Shown: positions 40,077 to 49,545, numbered from the stretch's first letter. The stretch is 64,000 nt of DNA from Pseudofrankia coriaricola (GCF_001854805.1 NZ_MBLO01000258.1:1-64000); one strand, 5' to 3'. A program made the numbers and translations. The notes: generated by a model not told the origin, from the letters alone.

Positions 40077-43000
40077 CTATCCCGACGCGGGGTGCGGGTG
40101 TGCTACTTCGACGCGGTTACGTCCGGCGCGCTTGGCTCGGTAGAGCTCGACGTCCGCGAGGTCGATGAGGCTTTGTGGCTGATTGTCGGAGGTGGGGATG
40201 GTGGCGGCGACGCCGATGCTGAGGGTGACGATGTGGTCGATGCCGAGGGGGTGTGGTTCGGCGAGCGCGGCGACGGCAGCGCGTAGGTGCCGGGCGACGC
40301 GGGCGGCGGTGTCGGTGTCGGTGTGTGGCATGACGATGGCGAATTCCTCGCCGCCGTAGCGGGCGGCGAGGTGGGTGTCGTCGATGTTGGTGGCCAGGCA
40401 GGTGGCGACGAGTTGGAGGCAGCGGTCGCCGGTGGTGTGGCCGTAGTGGTCGTTGTAGCGCTTGAAGTAGTCGATGTCGGTCATGGCGACGGCGAGGGGG
40501 GTGTGCTGATGGCAGGCCTGGTGCCATTCGGCGTGGAGGATTTGTTCGAGGCGTCGTCGGTTGGCCAGTCCGGTGAGGGGGTCGGTGATGGACAGTTGTT
40601 CCAGGCGTTGGTTGGCGGCGGCGAGTTGGCCGGTGCGTTCGGCGACCTTGCGTTCCAGGGATGTGTAGACCTGCGCGTGGTCGAGGGAGACGGCGAGCTG
40701 CCCGGCGATCAGCATGATCGGCTCGAGGCGGTTGGTGGCGAACGCGCCGCGGATCATTCGGTTCTCGAGGAGGAGCATGGCTTTGAGTTCGCCGCGGATC
40801 GTGACGGGGATGGCGAGTAGGGAGCAGCGGTCGAGGCTGGTGAGGTAGGGGTCGCGGGCGAACCGGTCGTCGCGGGTGGCGTCGGCGATGACGGTGGGTT
40901 CGTGGGTGCGTTCGGTGTACCAGACGACCGAGGGTGGCAGCAGACGGCGCAGGCCGGCCTCGCGCAGCGGGATGGTGCCGTCGTCGGTGGGTACCAGCCA
41001 GCCGCCCTCGTGGTCGGCCTGGTCGCGAAGGAGGAGGTGGACGCCGGTGGCGCCGGTCATCTCGGACAGGATTCCCACGACTTTGGCGCGCAGGCCCTCG
41101 ATGCTGGTCTCGGAGCTCAGTGCCTGGGAGGCGGCGACGACGCCGAGCAGGTCGATGGTGCCGGTGCTGACGGCGGTGCTGCCGGACGTGGGTTGGGCTG
41201 GTGCTCGCGCCGCCAGCGTCGGGTAGGCCCAGTCGAGCTGGCTGACCTTGGCGGTGGCGCCCCAGTCGGCGTACTGGTGGCGGGCGGCGGCCAGCAGCAT
41301 GCGGCCGGTTTCCTCCATCCCCTGGGCAAGGTGGAACCGTGCGGCGCGTTCCAGGATCAGTGCCCGGTGCCAGGGGCGCGACCGAGTGGCGGCCTCGCGC
41401 TGCGCCAGGTCGAAGGCGTAGGCGGCCTCGCGGAACTCACCGGTGGCCCAGGCCCGTTCGGCCTCGACCAGGCGTAACAGGTGCAGGAAGTTGACCGGCG
41501 CGTCGGCCGCGCGGGCCGCCAGCCAGTCGACCACCTCGTCCAGCTCGGCCAGCACGGCCCCGCGCCGGCCCGCTTCCGTCATCCGGGCCTGCCCGGCCAG
41601 GGCCAGAGCCCGTAGCACGCGCGCGACCGCGATCAGGTAGGTCGCATCGAGGGCCGGCAACAACCGCATCACCGCCACTGTGTGCCGGGCCAGCCCGGCC
41701 GGATGATCGAAGATGGCGGCGGCGATCGCCCGGGTGAGGTGCAGGTTGGCGGCGGCGAGCGGGTTGGCGGCCAGCAGGCCCTGCTCGGCCGCCTCGTCGG
41801 CCGCCTGGCCGACGGCCTCGCCACGCAGCACCCTCGCCAGCTGGCGCCAGCTCCGGAACACCTCTTCGGCGTGTCCGTTGCCGGTTCGTGTGGCGATAGC
41901 CATCGCCTCGTCGGCATCGGCGACGGAGACGTCCAGCGACGGCGCGCAGTCAAGCAGGTCCGGGAGCAGCACGCAATGGGTCCAGCAGGCGTACTGCAGG
42001 TCGCCACCCTGGAGCAGGCCCTCCAGTGCACGACGCGCGGCGGACAGATTGTCCTCGAGCGGGTCGAACCAGTGGCCCGTAAACACCGCATAGAGCGACT
42101 GCATCTGCCATATGTCCGGTTCGTAGCCGCGTGCGTGACCGACCTCGAGGAGGCGCCGCATTATGCGGTACCCGGTGCGGTAGTCCTGCCTGAGTGCCAT
42201 GGTCACGACGGAGGCGTGGCTGATCGGGCCAATCAGGGCGGGATCCGGTCCGTCCCGCGCCCACATCTCCAGCGCCGTCGCGGTCAGCCAGGCCATCATC
42301 GGCCGGTCGCAGAGGAACGCCGCGGGGATGAGCCGGTTGACGAGCTTGATGGCGCCACGTCGCGAACGGTCGATGGCCTCCGGCCGGCGCAGGTCGTCGG
42401 CTGCGCTGGTCTGGTCGACCCACCGGTAGACCACGTCGAGCTTGCGGTCGATCTCCGCATCGAGATGCTCCCGGTCCGGCACGGCGAAACCGACCTCGCG
42501 CAGCTGGTCCAAGCCGAGCCGGACCGCCTCGTCGGGGCGGCCCCGGTTGGTCAGGCTGATCACCTGCAGCACGGTGGCCGCCGTGCGCTGCGCCGGGCGG
42601 GTGCACAGCCGGCTGACGTTCCCGTACTCCTCGTCCGCCTCCTCCAACCGGCCCAGGCTGTACAGGGCGGCGTGCCGGCCGGTGCGGACCTCGATCAGCT
42701 GGTCGGCGTCGGTCGGGTCGACCAGCGGCACCGCCGCGGTCAGGAACCGCTCCACCAGCGGATGGTTGCTCAGCAGCCGCGCCTGCTCGGCGGCCTGCTG
42801 GAACAGCCCGGCCACCAGCCGCCGCTCGGCGTCGTCCCGCACGGCCTCGACCACGTGCAGGTACTGCTCGGCCGCGACCGCGAAGTACTTCGATCGCCTC
42901 GCAAGCCGCCGGGCCAGCCGCCGTCGCAGGGCACGCTGCCGCCGCGGGCTGAGGGCGCCCAGCACGGACTCCCACGTGCGGTCGTGGTGGAACCGCACCC

Positions 43001-44966
43001 CCTGCCCGCCACCGGGCTCGAGCACCAGCAGGCCGACGGCGAACGCCGGGGCCAGCCGGTGCTCGACCTCCTCCGCGGCCAGCCCCGTCGCGATCTCCAA
43101 CAGGTCCAGCTCCACCCGGCCCGCCAGACACGCCATCACCGCCAACATCTGCCTGGTCGCCGACGGTAGCCCGGCCACCCGAGCGGCCAGCATCCCGGCC
43201 ACATCCACCCGCCCGAGCCGGCGACCCAGCACCGCCCGATCCCATCGCCACCCGCCGTCGCGAGGGACGAGCAGACCGTCGTGGCGCAGGGAGTTCAGCA
43301 GCTCCTGCGTGTCATACGGATTACCCCCGGTCGACGGCGCGATCATCCGCGTCAGCTCCACGGCGGCCTCAGGCGCGCCGCGTAGCAGGTCGGCCACCAT
43401 GGCCGCCTGGCCGTCCGGGGCCAGGTTGCCGAGCCGCAAGACGCGCGGACCGACCGGCTGGCGCTGCCAGCGGGCGAGCATCGGCGTCATCGGATGGGCC
43501 GGGTCGACCTCGTCCTCCCGGTAGGCGCCGACCAGCAGCAGTCCCTCGACCTGTTCGGCGCCGCTGAGGATCAGATCGAAGAAGCCCAGCGGTGTCCGCC
43601 CGGCCCACTGCAGGTCGTCAACGAAGAACACCACCGGTCGTTTCCGGGAGGCGACGGCGCGCAGGACCTCGACGCCGTTGCGCTGCGCTCGCACCTGCAG
43701 GGTCATCGGATCGCCCGGATCTGGGGGGACCTTCAGCAGAGTCGCCAGCTCCGGCACGACGGCGGTCGCCAGCCCGGCGCTCGGTCCCAACGCCCGCAGT
43801 ATCCGCTCCCGCACCTCGGCCAGGTAGTCCTCGGGCTCGGCCAGCAACAGCCGGCCAAGCGCCCGAAACGCCTGCCAGCCGCCGTCATACTCCTGGTCAC
43901 GGCGATACTGGTCGTACTTGCCCGCCACGAACCAGCCGTCGACACCGGCCACTATCGGCCGCAGTTCGTTGACCAGTGCCGTCTTGCCCACCCCCGGTGC
44001 ACCGCAGACGAGCAGCCCGCGGCAGCGGCCCTCCATCGCCTCGGCGAACGCCGCGCCCAGCTCGCCGATCTCCCGGCCACGCCCGGCCAACCGGGATGGT
44101 GTCAGCGGTCGTGCGGGGAAATCGTGCTCGCCGGGATGCACCAAGACGACGCCACGACGTACCAGGGTAAGATCGTGTACCAGCCCGTCGGCGCTCTGGT
44201 AGCGATCGTCCGGCTCCTTCTCCAGCAGATGCATGATGATCGCCGACAGGCCGGCCGGCACCGCCGGGTTTACGGCCGACGGCGGCGCCGGCACCCGCGT
44301 CAGATGGTCATGAATGACCTGAACAGGATCACCGGCACCGAACGGCGGCGCCCCGGTGGCCAGCTCGTACAACGTCGCCCCGAGCGCGTACAGATCGGCC
44401 CGCTGGTCGACTTGACGACCAGTCCGGCCAGTCTGCTCCGGCGCCAAATACGGCACCGTTCCGACGATCTCGCTGTAATTTACGAATTCCGGCTGAACCA
44501 CCGCGAACGTCGTGGCCAGCGAGAAATCGACCAGACATGGCGCATCTCCGCCACCAGTCATCACGATGTTCGCCGGATTGACGTCCCGATGCACCACCCC
44601 CCGCCGGTGCATCTCCGCCATCGCCCGCCCCAGCAACCCGGCCAGTCCGACCAGCTCGCCCGCATCCAGCGGAGTAGTCCGCTCGGACAGCGCCGCACCG
44701 CCGACATCGGCCAGCAGGATCGAGTCCGAAGACGACGGCAGCCCGGTCGCCAGCTGCGTGACTCCCTCGTCACCGGACAGCTGACCGAGGATCTCCACCT
44801 CATGCCGCAGCCGCCGCCGCGCGCCGGGCCCCAGCGGCTCCTTCCGGATCACACTTCCACCCGGGAACGTCAGCCGAACGACCCGGGTCCGCTCCGTCTC
44901 ATGGAGCACCGTCACCCGCGCAGCCAGCAACGGATCCCGGACCGACGCCGTTGCCTGCTCGTCCAT
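40077..44966 (-). CDS. Ser/Thr kinase-AAA ATPase-GAF-diguanylate cyclase hybrid
   Basis: A 1629-residue cytoplasmic signalling protein. Residues about 20-285 are a protein kinase domain (VVHRDVNPANIV catalytic loop, APEQ), but the metal-binding DFG reads DFS. About 295-560 is an AAA-type ATPase with Walker A GAPGVGKTALV and Walker B FFVDDLQW. A long helical, repeat-like region (about 640-1260) follows. A GAF domain lies at about 1284-1430 and a GGDEF domain at about 1460-1620 with active-site RYGGEEF. No RxxD inhibitory site precedes the GGEEF. The output should be cyclic di-GMP synthesis. The kinase-AAA-GAF order is known from large bacterial hybrids, usually ending in a histidine kinase; a GGDEF end is the less usual variant. 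What it senses is unknown. Confidence 0.9.
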   Translation of the reverse strand: MDEQATASVRDPLLAARVTVLHETERTRVVRLTFPGGSVIRKEPLGPGARRRLRHEVEILGQLSGDEGVTQLATGLPSSSDSILLADVGGAALSERTTPLDAGELVGLAGLLGRAMAEMHRRGVVHRDVNPANIVMTGGGDAPCLVDFSLATTFAVVQPEFVNYSEIVGTVPYLAPEQTGRTGRQVDQRADLYALGATLYELATGAPPFGAGDPVQVIHDHLTRVPAPPSAVNPAVPAGLSAIIMHLLEKEPDDRYQSADGLVHDLTLVRRGVVLVHPGEHDFPARPLTPSRLAGRGREIGELGAAFAEAMEGRCRGLLVCGAPGVGKTALVNELRPIVAGVDGWFVAGKYDQYRRDQEYDGGWQAFRALGRLLLAEPEDYLAEVRERILRALGPSAGLATAVVPELATLLKVPPDPGDPMTLQVRAQRNGVEVLRAVASRKRPVVFFVDDLQWAGRTPLGFFDLILSGAEQVEGLLLVGAYREDEVDPAHPMTPMLARWQRQPVGPRVLRLGNLAPDGQAAMVADLLRGAPEAAVELTRMIAPSTGGNPYDTQELLNSLRHDGLLVPRDGGWRWDRAVLGRRLGRVDVAGMLAARVAGLPSATRQMLAVMACLAGRVELDLLEIATGLAAEEVEHRLAPAFAVGLLVLEPGGGQGVRFHHDRTWESVLGALSPRRQRALRRRLARRLARRSKYFAVAAEQYLHVVEAVRDDAERRLVAGLFQQAAEQARLLSNHPLVERFLTAAVPLVDPTDADQLIEVRTGRHAALYSLGRLEEADEEYGNVSRLCTRPAQRTAATVLQVISLTNRGRPDEAVRLGLDQLREVGFAVPDREHLDAEIDRKLDVVYRWVDQTSAADDLRRPEAIDRSRRGAIKLVNRLIPAAFLCDRPMMAWLTATALEMWARDGPDPALIGPISHASVVTMALRQDYRTGYRIMRRLLEVGHARGYEPDIWQMQSLYAVFTGHWFDPLEDNLSAARRALEGLLQGGDLQYACWTHCVLLPDLLDCAPSLDVSVADADEAMAIATRTGNGHAEEVFRSWRQLARVLRGEAVGQAADEAAEQGLLAANPLAAANLHLTRAIAAAIFDHPAGLARHTVAVMRLLPALDATYLIAVARVLRALALAGQARMTEAGRRGAVLAELDEVVDWLAARAADAPVNFLHLLRLVEAERAWATGEFREAAYAFDLAQREAATRSRPWHRALILERAARFHLAQGMEETGRMLLAAARHQYADWGATAKVSQLDWAYPTLAARAPAQPTSGSTAVSTGTIDLLGVVAASQALSSETSIEGLRAKVVGILSEMTGATGVHLLLRDQADHEGGWLVPTDDGTIPLREAGLRRLLPPSVVWYTERTHEPTVIADATRDDRFARDPYLTSLDRCSLLAIPVTIRGELKAMLLLENRMIRGAFATNRLEPIMLIAGQLAVSLDHAQVYTSLERKVAERTGQLAAANQRLEQLSITDPLTGLANRRRLEQILHAEWHQACHQHTPLAVAMTDIDYFKRYNDHYGHTTGDRCLQLVATCLATNIDDTHLAARYGGEEFAIVMPHTDTDTAARVARHLRAAVAALAEPHPLGIDHIVTLSIGVAATIPTSDNQPQSLIDLADVELYRAKRAGRNRVEVAHPHPASG

Positions 44967-45047
44967 CTATCAGCCCCACACCACGCCACGCCGAGCTCGT
45001 CTCGCGTGCCCGCACTCTCCCGGGTTCTGCCCAGACCACGCCCCGGC

Positions 45048-45518
45048 AATTGGACGGACCGGACACACCTGCTGCTGCTGGCCGGTGTCCCGGAGCGGTT
45101 CCCGAACATCCGCTTCGGCTGGATCGAGACCGGCTGCCAGTGGATTCCGCGGATCCTCGACTCCTGCGACATGTTCTTCCACGGCACCGTCGACCACCCG
45201 TCGCACCGGCTGACCATGACGCCGACCGAACAGTGGAAGGCCAGCTGCTTCGCGGCGGGCCCGTTGTCGAAGGCCGACGTCGCGCTCCGCGAGCGGATCG
45301 GTGTCGAGACGATCGCCTTCGGCAGCGACTTCATCCACGTCGAGGGCACCTACCCGCACTCGCGCACGCGGCTGGCGCGGGCCTTGGAGGGCACGACGCC
45401 GGCGGAGAGCCTGGCGATCTCTGCCAGGAACGCCGCGCGCCTGTTCGACTTCGACCTGACGACGCTGGCGACGACGCCCGCGGCCCAGCACGGCCCGGTT
45501 GCTACCGCCGTGAGCTGA
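45048..45518 (+). pseudogene. Amidohydrolase gene, 5' truncated
   Basis: The frame from about 45048 to the stop at 45518 gives HLLLLAGVPERFPNIRFGWI, ETGCQWIPRILDSC, IAFGSDFIHVEGTYPHSR and ISARNAARLFDFDL, the C-terminal 150 residues of an amidohydrolase-2 family enzyme including the late catalytic aspartate (GSDF). No start codon or metal-ligand N-terminus exists; upstream lies the start of the giant kinase gene on the other strand. It is related to, but clearly different from, the intact amidohydrolase at 9285. The piece was cut at about the point where the kinase gene begins. Confidence 0.85.
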
Positions 45519-45532
45519 CGAACTCCGCGGAA

Positions 45533-45568
45533 CGCCCGGCCATGGGGAGAGCGCCCCCTGGCCGGGCG
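45533..45568. terminator. Hairpin between convergent genes
   Basis: CGCCCGGCCA (45533-45542) pairs with TGGCCGGGCG (45559-45568); the loop carries a further GGGG/CCCC pairing. It lies 15 bases after the amidohydrolase relic stop and before the end of the convergent SDR gene, so it can stop transcription from both sides. Confidence 0.65.
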
Positions 45569-45583
45569 GCGTCCGCGCCGCGG

Positions 45584-46360
45584 TCAGTAGCGCATGAACT
45601 GGCCGGCGGCCACGTTCAGGGTCTCCCCGGTGATGAAGCGGGCCCGGTCGCTGGCCAGGAAGGCGACCGCCTCGGCGATGTCGACCGCGTGCGGGAGCGC
45701 GTTCATCGGCGACGCGGCGATCGCCTCAGCCACGAGGTCCGGGTGGTGGACATCCGCGTACCGGGTGCCCAGCACCAGGCCCATGGTGACGTTGTTGGCC
45801 CGGATCCCGTATGGACCGCCCTCGTGTGCGCAGGACCGGGTCAGCGCGTTCAGGCCGCCCTTGCTGACGGCGTAGGGACCCTCCAGCCCCATTCCGCCGC
45901 AGTCCGGCGCGACCGTCGAGATGTTGACGATCACCCCGCCGCCGGCCGCGCGCATCTGCGTCATGGCGACCTTGGACAGATACCAGGGCCCAGTGACGTT
46001 GGTGTCCATGACCCGGGCCCAGTCCTGCGGACGGTAGTCCCAGATCGGCGCCATGATGTTGTAGGCGGCGTTGTTGACGAGGACGCGGATCGGGCCCAGC
46101 TCCTCGGCGATCTCCTTCGCCACCGTGTCGATGGCCGCCAGGTCCGCGACGTCCAGCAGCTTGCCCAGCACCCGGATCCCCTCGGGCGCCTGGGCGGACA
46201 GCTCCGCGACGACGCGCTCGATGCGTGCCGGGTGCACGTCCGCGACGACCGTGTGCGCCCCGCCCGAGACCAGCCGGGCCGCGACGGCGCGTCCGATGCC
46301 CTGACCGGCCGCGCCCGTGACGAGCGCTACCCGGTGACCGAACTCGGCTGTGGCCGGCAT
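45584..46360 (-). CDS. SDR-family oxidoreductase
   Basis: A 258-residue classical SDR. VTGAAGQGIGRAVAARL is the cofactor site, VVADVHPAR has the NAD-type Asp after strand two, then NNAAYN, the serine in VNISTVAPD, and YAVSK for the Tyr-Lys pair. The C-terminus reads FITGETLNVAAGQFMRY, typical of 3-oxoacyl reductase-like SDRs. The ATG at 46360 follows GGGGGAGAG. It diverges from the TetR gene at 46590; the operator-like site at 46445-46455 lies between them, so the TetR protein probably controls it. Confidence 0.88.
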   Translation of the reverse strand: MPATAEFGHRVALVTGAAGQGIGRAVAARLVSGGAHTVVADVHPARIERVVAELSAQAPEGIRVLGKLLDVADLAAIDTVAKEIAEELGPIRVLVNNAAYNIMAPIWDYRPQDWARVMDTNVTGPWYLSKVAMTQMRAAGGGVIVNISTVAPDCGGMGLEGPYAVSKGGLNALTRSCAHEGGPYGIRANNVTMGLVLGTRYADVHHPDLVAEAIAASPMNALPHAVDIAEAVAFLASDRARFITGETLNVAAGQFMRY

Positions 46361-46444
46361 GTTCTCTCCCCCAATCGGACACATCCCGGCCGCCCGCGGC
46401 GACGAGGGCGTAGGGCGCGGTTGCCCTACCGGTCCCACTACCAT

Positions 46445-46455
46445 ATACGCTGTAA
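46445..46455. promoter_or_regulatory. Operator-like site A, ATACGCTGTAA
   Basis: ATACGCTGTAA matches site B (TTACACTGTAA, 47180-47190) at 9 of 11 positions. It lies between the divergent SDR and TetR genes. Two related copies flanking a TetR gene suggest its own binding motif. Confidence 0.5.
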
Positions 46456-46542
46456 GAGGTTTCTGCCGGCCGCCCGCGAGTATGCGAACTCCCCCGTTCA
46501 GGACCGGCGCACTAGCCTCGTCCGTGCCCGGCGGGGCCGCGG

Positions 46543-46578
46543 GGCCGATGGTCGACAGGAGGCCGATGGTCGACAGGA
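46543..46578. repeat. 18-bp perfect tandem duplication
   Basis: GGCCGATGGTCGACAGGA occurs twice in a row (46543-46560 and 46561-46578), ending at the ribosome-binding site of the TetR gene. It duplicates an in-frame ATG and a GACAGGA stretch, giving alternative starts for the regulator. Confidence 0.9.
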
Positions 46579-46589
46579 GGGAGTCGGGC

Positions 46590-47162
46590 GTGCCAGGACG
46601 TCGAGGGCCGGCACCCTCGTTGACCCAGGTGGAGATCGTCTCGGCGGCGTTGCGCGTTCTAGACCGCGCCGGGGCGCAGGACTTCAGCATGCGGGCGCTC
46701 GCCACCGAACTCGGTGTCTCGGCGATGACCGTCTACAACTACCTGCCAACCAAGGCGCTGCTGCTCGAGAAGACGGTCGACAGCGTGATCGACCCGATCC
46801 GCCCGCCGGACCCGGACGCGCACCCCTGGGACGCCGAGCTGCGCCGTTACGCCCTCGACGCCTGGCGCGCTCAGCTTCCGCATCCGTGGATCCCCGCGCT
46901 GCTCTCGGCGCACGGCCTCGACGAGCGCCCGGCCCAGGCGCGGGCGCGGGAGGCGCTGCTGGGCCTGTTCCAGGCCGCGGGAGCTGGCGAGGCAGCCGCC
47001 CGCGACGGCGTGACCTTCTTCTTCACCTTCATGATCGGCAGTTTTGCCCAGCTCACGCCGGCGGTGACCCGCCACTCGGCCGCGCACAGGGACGCCCTGT
47101 TCGAGCGTGGCCTGCAGATCATGACGGCGGGGCTGCGCAGCCACCTGGGCCTGCGCGATTGA
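46590..47162 (+). CDS. TetR-family transcriptional regulator
   Basis: A 190-residue TetR protein with HTH segments EIVSAALRVLDRAGAQ, MRALATELGVSAMTVYNYLP and TKALLLEKT. The C-terminal domain resembles TetR_C-type folds (FFFTFMIGSF). The GTG at 46590 is preferred because AGGAGGGAG stands six to seven bases upstream; ATGs at 46548 and 46566 lie in the tandem repeat and are less well placed. Operator-like sites lie upstream (46445) and downstream (47180), so its regulon probably includes the divergent SDR gene and the enoyl-CoA hydratase/acyl-CoA dehydrogenase operon. Confidence 0.87.
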   Translation: MPGRRGPAPSLTQVEIVSAALRVLDRAGAQDFSMRALATELGVSAMTVYNYLPTKALLLEKTVDSVIDPIRPPDPDAHPWDAELRRYALDAWRAQLPHPWIPALLSAHGLDERPAQARAREALLGLFQAAGAGEAAARDGVTFFFTFMIGSFAQLTPAVTRHSAAHRDALFERGLQIMTAGLRSHLGLRD

Positions 47163-47179
47163 CATCTCCCCAAAACTAC

Positions 47180-47190
47180 TTACACTGTAA
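47180..47190. promoter_or_regulatory. Operator-like site B, TTACACTGTAA
   Basis: A perfect inverted repeat TTACA-C-TGTAA in an AT-rich stretch between the TetR stop and the enoyl-CoA hydratase start. It lies where it would cover the promoter of the hydratase operon. It is related to site A at 46445. Confidence 0.55.
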
Positions 47191-47270
47191 ATTATTGATC
47201 TCCCGTTCCTCGGGACCGCCGCCACTCGAGAGGGTCGCGAGGTCCACGCCTGATGCCGGAGGCATTCGAG

Positions 47271-48089
47271 ATGGCGTCGATCGACGCATGGGCGGCCCGC
47301 TACGAGCACCTGCTGTTCGATCAGCACCCCCACGGCGTCCTGCTGATCACCATCAACCGCCCGGAGACCGGTAACGCCGTCAATCCACGGCTGCACGTCG
47401 AGCTCGCCCAGATCTGGCGGGAGGTGGACGCCGACCCGACCGTCACGGTCGCCGTGATCACTGGTGCCGGCGCCACGTTCTGCTCAGGCGGCGAACTCGG
47501 CACGTTCGGCCAGGACGACAATCCCGCCAGCGCGAGCGTTGACGAGTCCATGTTCGAGATGTCGGCCCTCGTCGACAACATGATCAGCTGCCGCAAACCG
47601 ATCGTCTCGGCGGTGAATGGACTGGCGATGGCGTCCGGGTTGGCGGTGGCACTGTCCGCCGACATCAGCGTCGTCGGGGCCAGCGCCAAGCTCAACGACG
47701 GGCATCTACGCGGCGGCATGGCCGCGGGCGACCACGCGGCCCTGTTGTGGCCCCTGTACATGAGTCTTGCCAAGGTGCGCTACTACCTGCTCACCGGCGA
47801 GACACTGACCGGCCATGAGGCCGAGCGGCTCGGGCTGGTAAGCGTCTGCGTTCCGGATGACCAGGTCCTGGCCCGGGCCCTGGGCGTGGCCGCTCGGATC
47901 GCCACCAATGCCCAGTACGCCACCCGCTGGACCAAAAAGGCGCTCAATACCTGGGTACGCCAGCAGGCTCCCATCTTTGAGCTCTCCACCGCACTGCAGA
48001 TGCTCACTCTTCACGGCACCGACATGCGGTCCGCGATGAGCGCGCTGGCCGACGGCCGCAAGGTTCAGTTCCCGTCGGTCCAGCCCTGA
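47271..48089 (+). CDS. Enoyl-CoA hydratase/isomerase (crotonase family)
   Basis: A 272-residue crotonase. GATFCSGGELGTFG is the CoA/oxyanion segment, NGLAMASGLAVALSADISVV the core helix, and HLRGGMAAGDHAALLWPLYM carries AGD where classical hydratases have a glutamate. The (F/A)GD-W-P pattern is a recognised actinobacterial subgroup. It might hydrate or isomerise an unsaturated acyl-CoA. The ATG at 47271 follows GGAGG by nine bases; ATG 47253 lacks one. It heads a run of hydratase, acyl-CoA dehydrogenase and SDR genes, a beta-oxidation-like set. Confidence 0.88.
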   Translation: MASIDAWAARYEHLLFDQHPHGVLLITINRPETGNAVNPRLHVELAQIWREVDADPTVTVAVITGAGATFCSGGELGTFGQDDNPASASVDESMFEMSALVDNMISCRKPIVSAVNGLAMASGLAVALSADISVVGASAKLNDGHLRGGMAAGDHAALLWPLYMSLAKVRYYLLTGETLTGHEAERLGLVSVCVPDDQVLARALGVAARIATNAQYATRWTKKALNTWVRQQAPIFELSTALQMLTLHGTDMRSAMSALADGRKVQFPSVQP

Positions 48090-48224
48090 CGCTGCCACGG
48101 TCGGCTGCCGGGCATGGCCGGCTGGGCCGTGACCGCGCCACGGACAGACAAGGGCGGACGCGAGATCCGCGCCGCTCGGTCAGTTCGCTGAGACTGCGGC
48201 CTTGATATCGCCTCGGAGGACGCC

Positions 48225-49427
48225 GTGACCAACGACTCGGACGACGAGATACGCATCGTGGACGATGCTGTCGGCAGGCTCCTCGCCGAACATCCGCCAG
48301 AGGCCGCGACACGGACCGGCTTTCTCGGCGCCCAGTTCGACGCCGGGCTCGCCTGGGTCTCGTTCCCGGTCCAGCTCGGCGGGCTCGGTGTCTCACCCGG
48401 TCTGCAGCCGCGGGTCAACGCCCGGCTGTCGGCGGCCGGCGCACCCATCGGCTTCGACAGCAATCCGCTTGGCTACGGCATGGGCGGCCCGACCCTGCTC
48501 CAGCACGGCTCGCCTGAGCAGCACGCACGCTACCTGCGGCCGCTGTTCTCCGGCGAGGAGGTCTGGTGCCAGCTCTTCAGCGAGCCAGGCGCCGGCTCCG
48601 ACCTCGCCGGGCTCGCCACGCGGGCCGAGCGAGACGGCGACGGCTGGGTGGTGAACGGGCAGAAGGTGTGGACGTCCTGGGGGCACGTCGCCCGCTGGGG
48701 CATGCTCGTCGCCCGCACCGACCCACGGGCCGTCAAGCACCGCGGCCTGACGTACTTCCTGTGCGACATGACCGCGCATGGAGTCGACGTCCGGCCGCTG
48801 CGGCAGCTGACCGGCGACGCCGAATTCAACGAGGTGTACCTGACCGACGTGCACCTGCCCGACCGGCTGCGGGTCGGCCCGGTCGGCGGTGGCTGGGCGG
48901 TCGCCCTCACCACGCTGAACAACGAGCGGTACATGCTGTCCGAGGGGCTCTCCGCCGAGCCGGCGCTGCGCTCGGCGCTGGCGGCCTGGCGGGATCGGGC
49001 CGACCGCACCTCGCCGACGGCCAGCGCGCTACGGGACGCGCTTCTGGCCCTCCGGGTCGACGTCGAGGTGAACCGCCTGACGACGCTGCGCGCGACCGAA
49101 GGCATGACTCGTGGCGCTACCGGCCCGGAAGGGGCGGTAGCCAAGCTGATGACCGCCCGGCTGAACAAACGCGCCACCGACCTGACCGTCGACCTGCTCG
49201 GCGCCGCAGGCATGCTCCACGAGTCCTACCAGCCACGCGAGGTCGATCTCGCCCAGTCAGGCGACCAGGGCAGTCCGACGCGGGCCTTCCTGCGTGCCCG
49301 GGCGAACACCATCGAGGGCGGCACGTCCGAGATCCTGCACAACATCCTGGGCGAGCAGATGCTCGGGCTTCCCGGCGAGATCCGGGTCGACAAGGGCATC
49401 CCCTGGACCGACGTCCGCCGTTCCTGA
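48225..49427 (+). CDS. Acyl-CoA dehydrogenase
   Basis: A 400-residue FAD-dependent acyl-CoA dehydrogenase, introducing a 2,3-double bond into an acyl-CoA. Landmarks are QLFSEPGAGSDLAGL (substrate/FAD binding), WVVNGQKVWTSWGHVA, VGPVGGGWAVALTTLNNERY, and the C-terminal IEGGTSEILHNILGEQMLGLP. The N-terminal helical domain is short but complete enough. Members like this often act as heterodimers with a second such protein in steroid/acid degradation; the other dehydrogenase at 51482 is a candidate partner in the window but is not adjacent. The GTG at 48225 has CGGAGGA upstream. Confidence 0.9.
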   Translation: MTNDSDDEIRIVDDAVGRLLAEHPPEAATRTGFLGAQFDAGLAWVSFPVQLGGLGVSPGLQPRVNARLSAAGAPIGFDSNPLGYGMGGPTLLQHGSPEQHARYLRPLFSGEEVWCQLFSEPGAGSDLAGLATRAERDGDGWVVNGQKVWTSWGHVARWGMLVARTDPRAVKHRGLTYFLCDMTAHGVDVRPLRQLTGDAEFNEVYLTDVHLPDRLRVGPVGGGWAVALTTLNNERYMLSEGLSAEPALRSALAAWRDRADRTSPTASALRDALLALRVDVEVNRLTTLRATEGMTRGATGPEGAVAKLMTARLNKRATDLTVDLLGAAGMLHESYQPREVDLAQSGDQGSPTRAFLRARANTIEGGTSEILHNILGEQMLGLPGEIRVDKGIPWTDVRRS

Positions 49428-49545
49428 CGTCGGCTGGCCGCGGCTTCGTCGCGACCGGCGCCGCGAGTCGGCGGGTATCCCGCGACGTCGTGGCTCGGCG
49501 GCGTGGTCAGGAAAGGCCGACACGAAGATCCCGAGGGAGAGGAAG

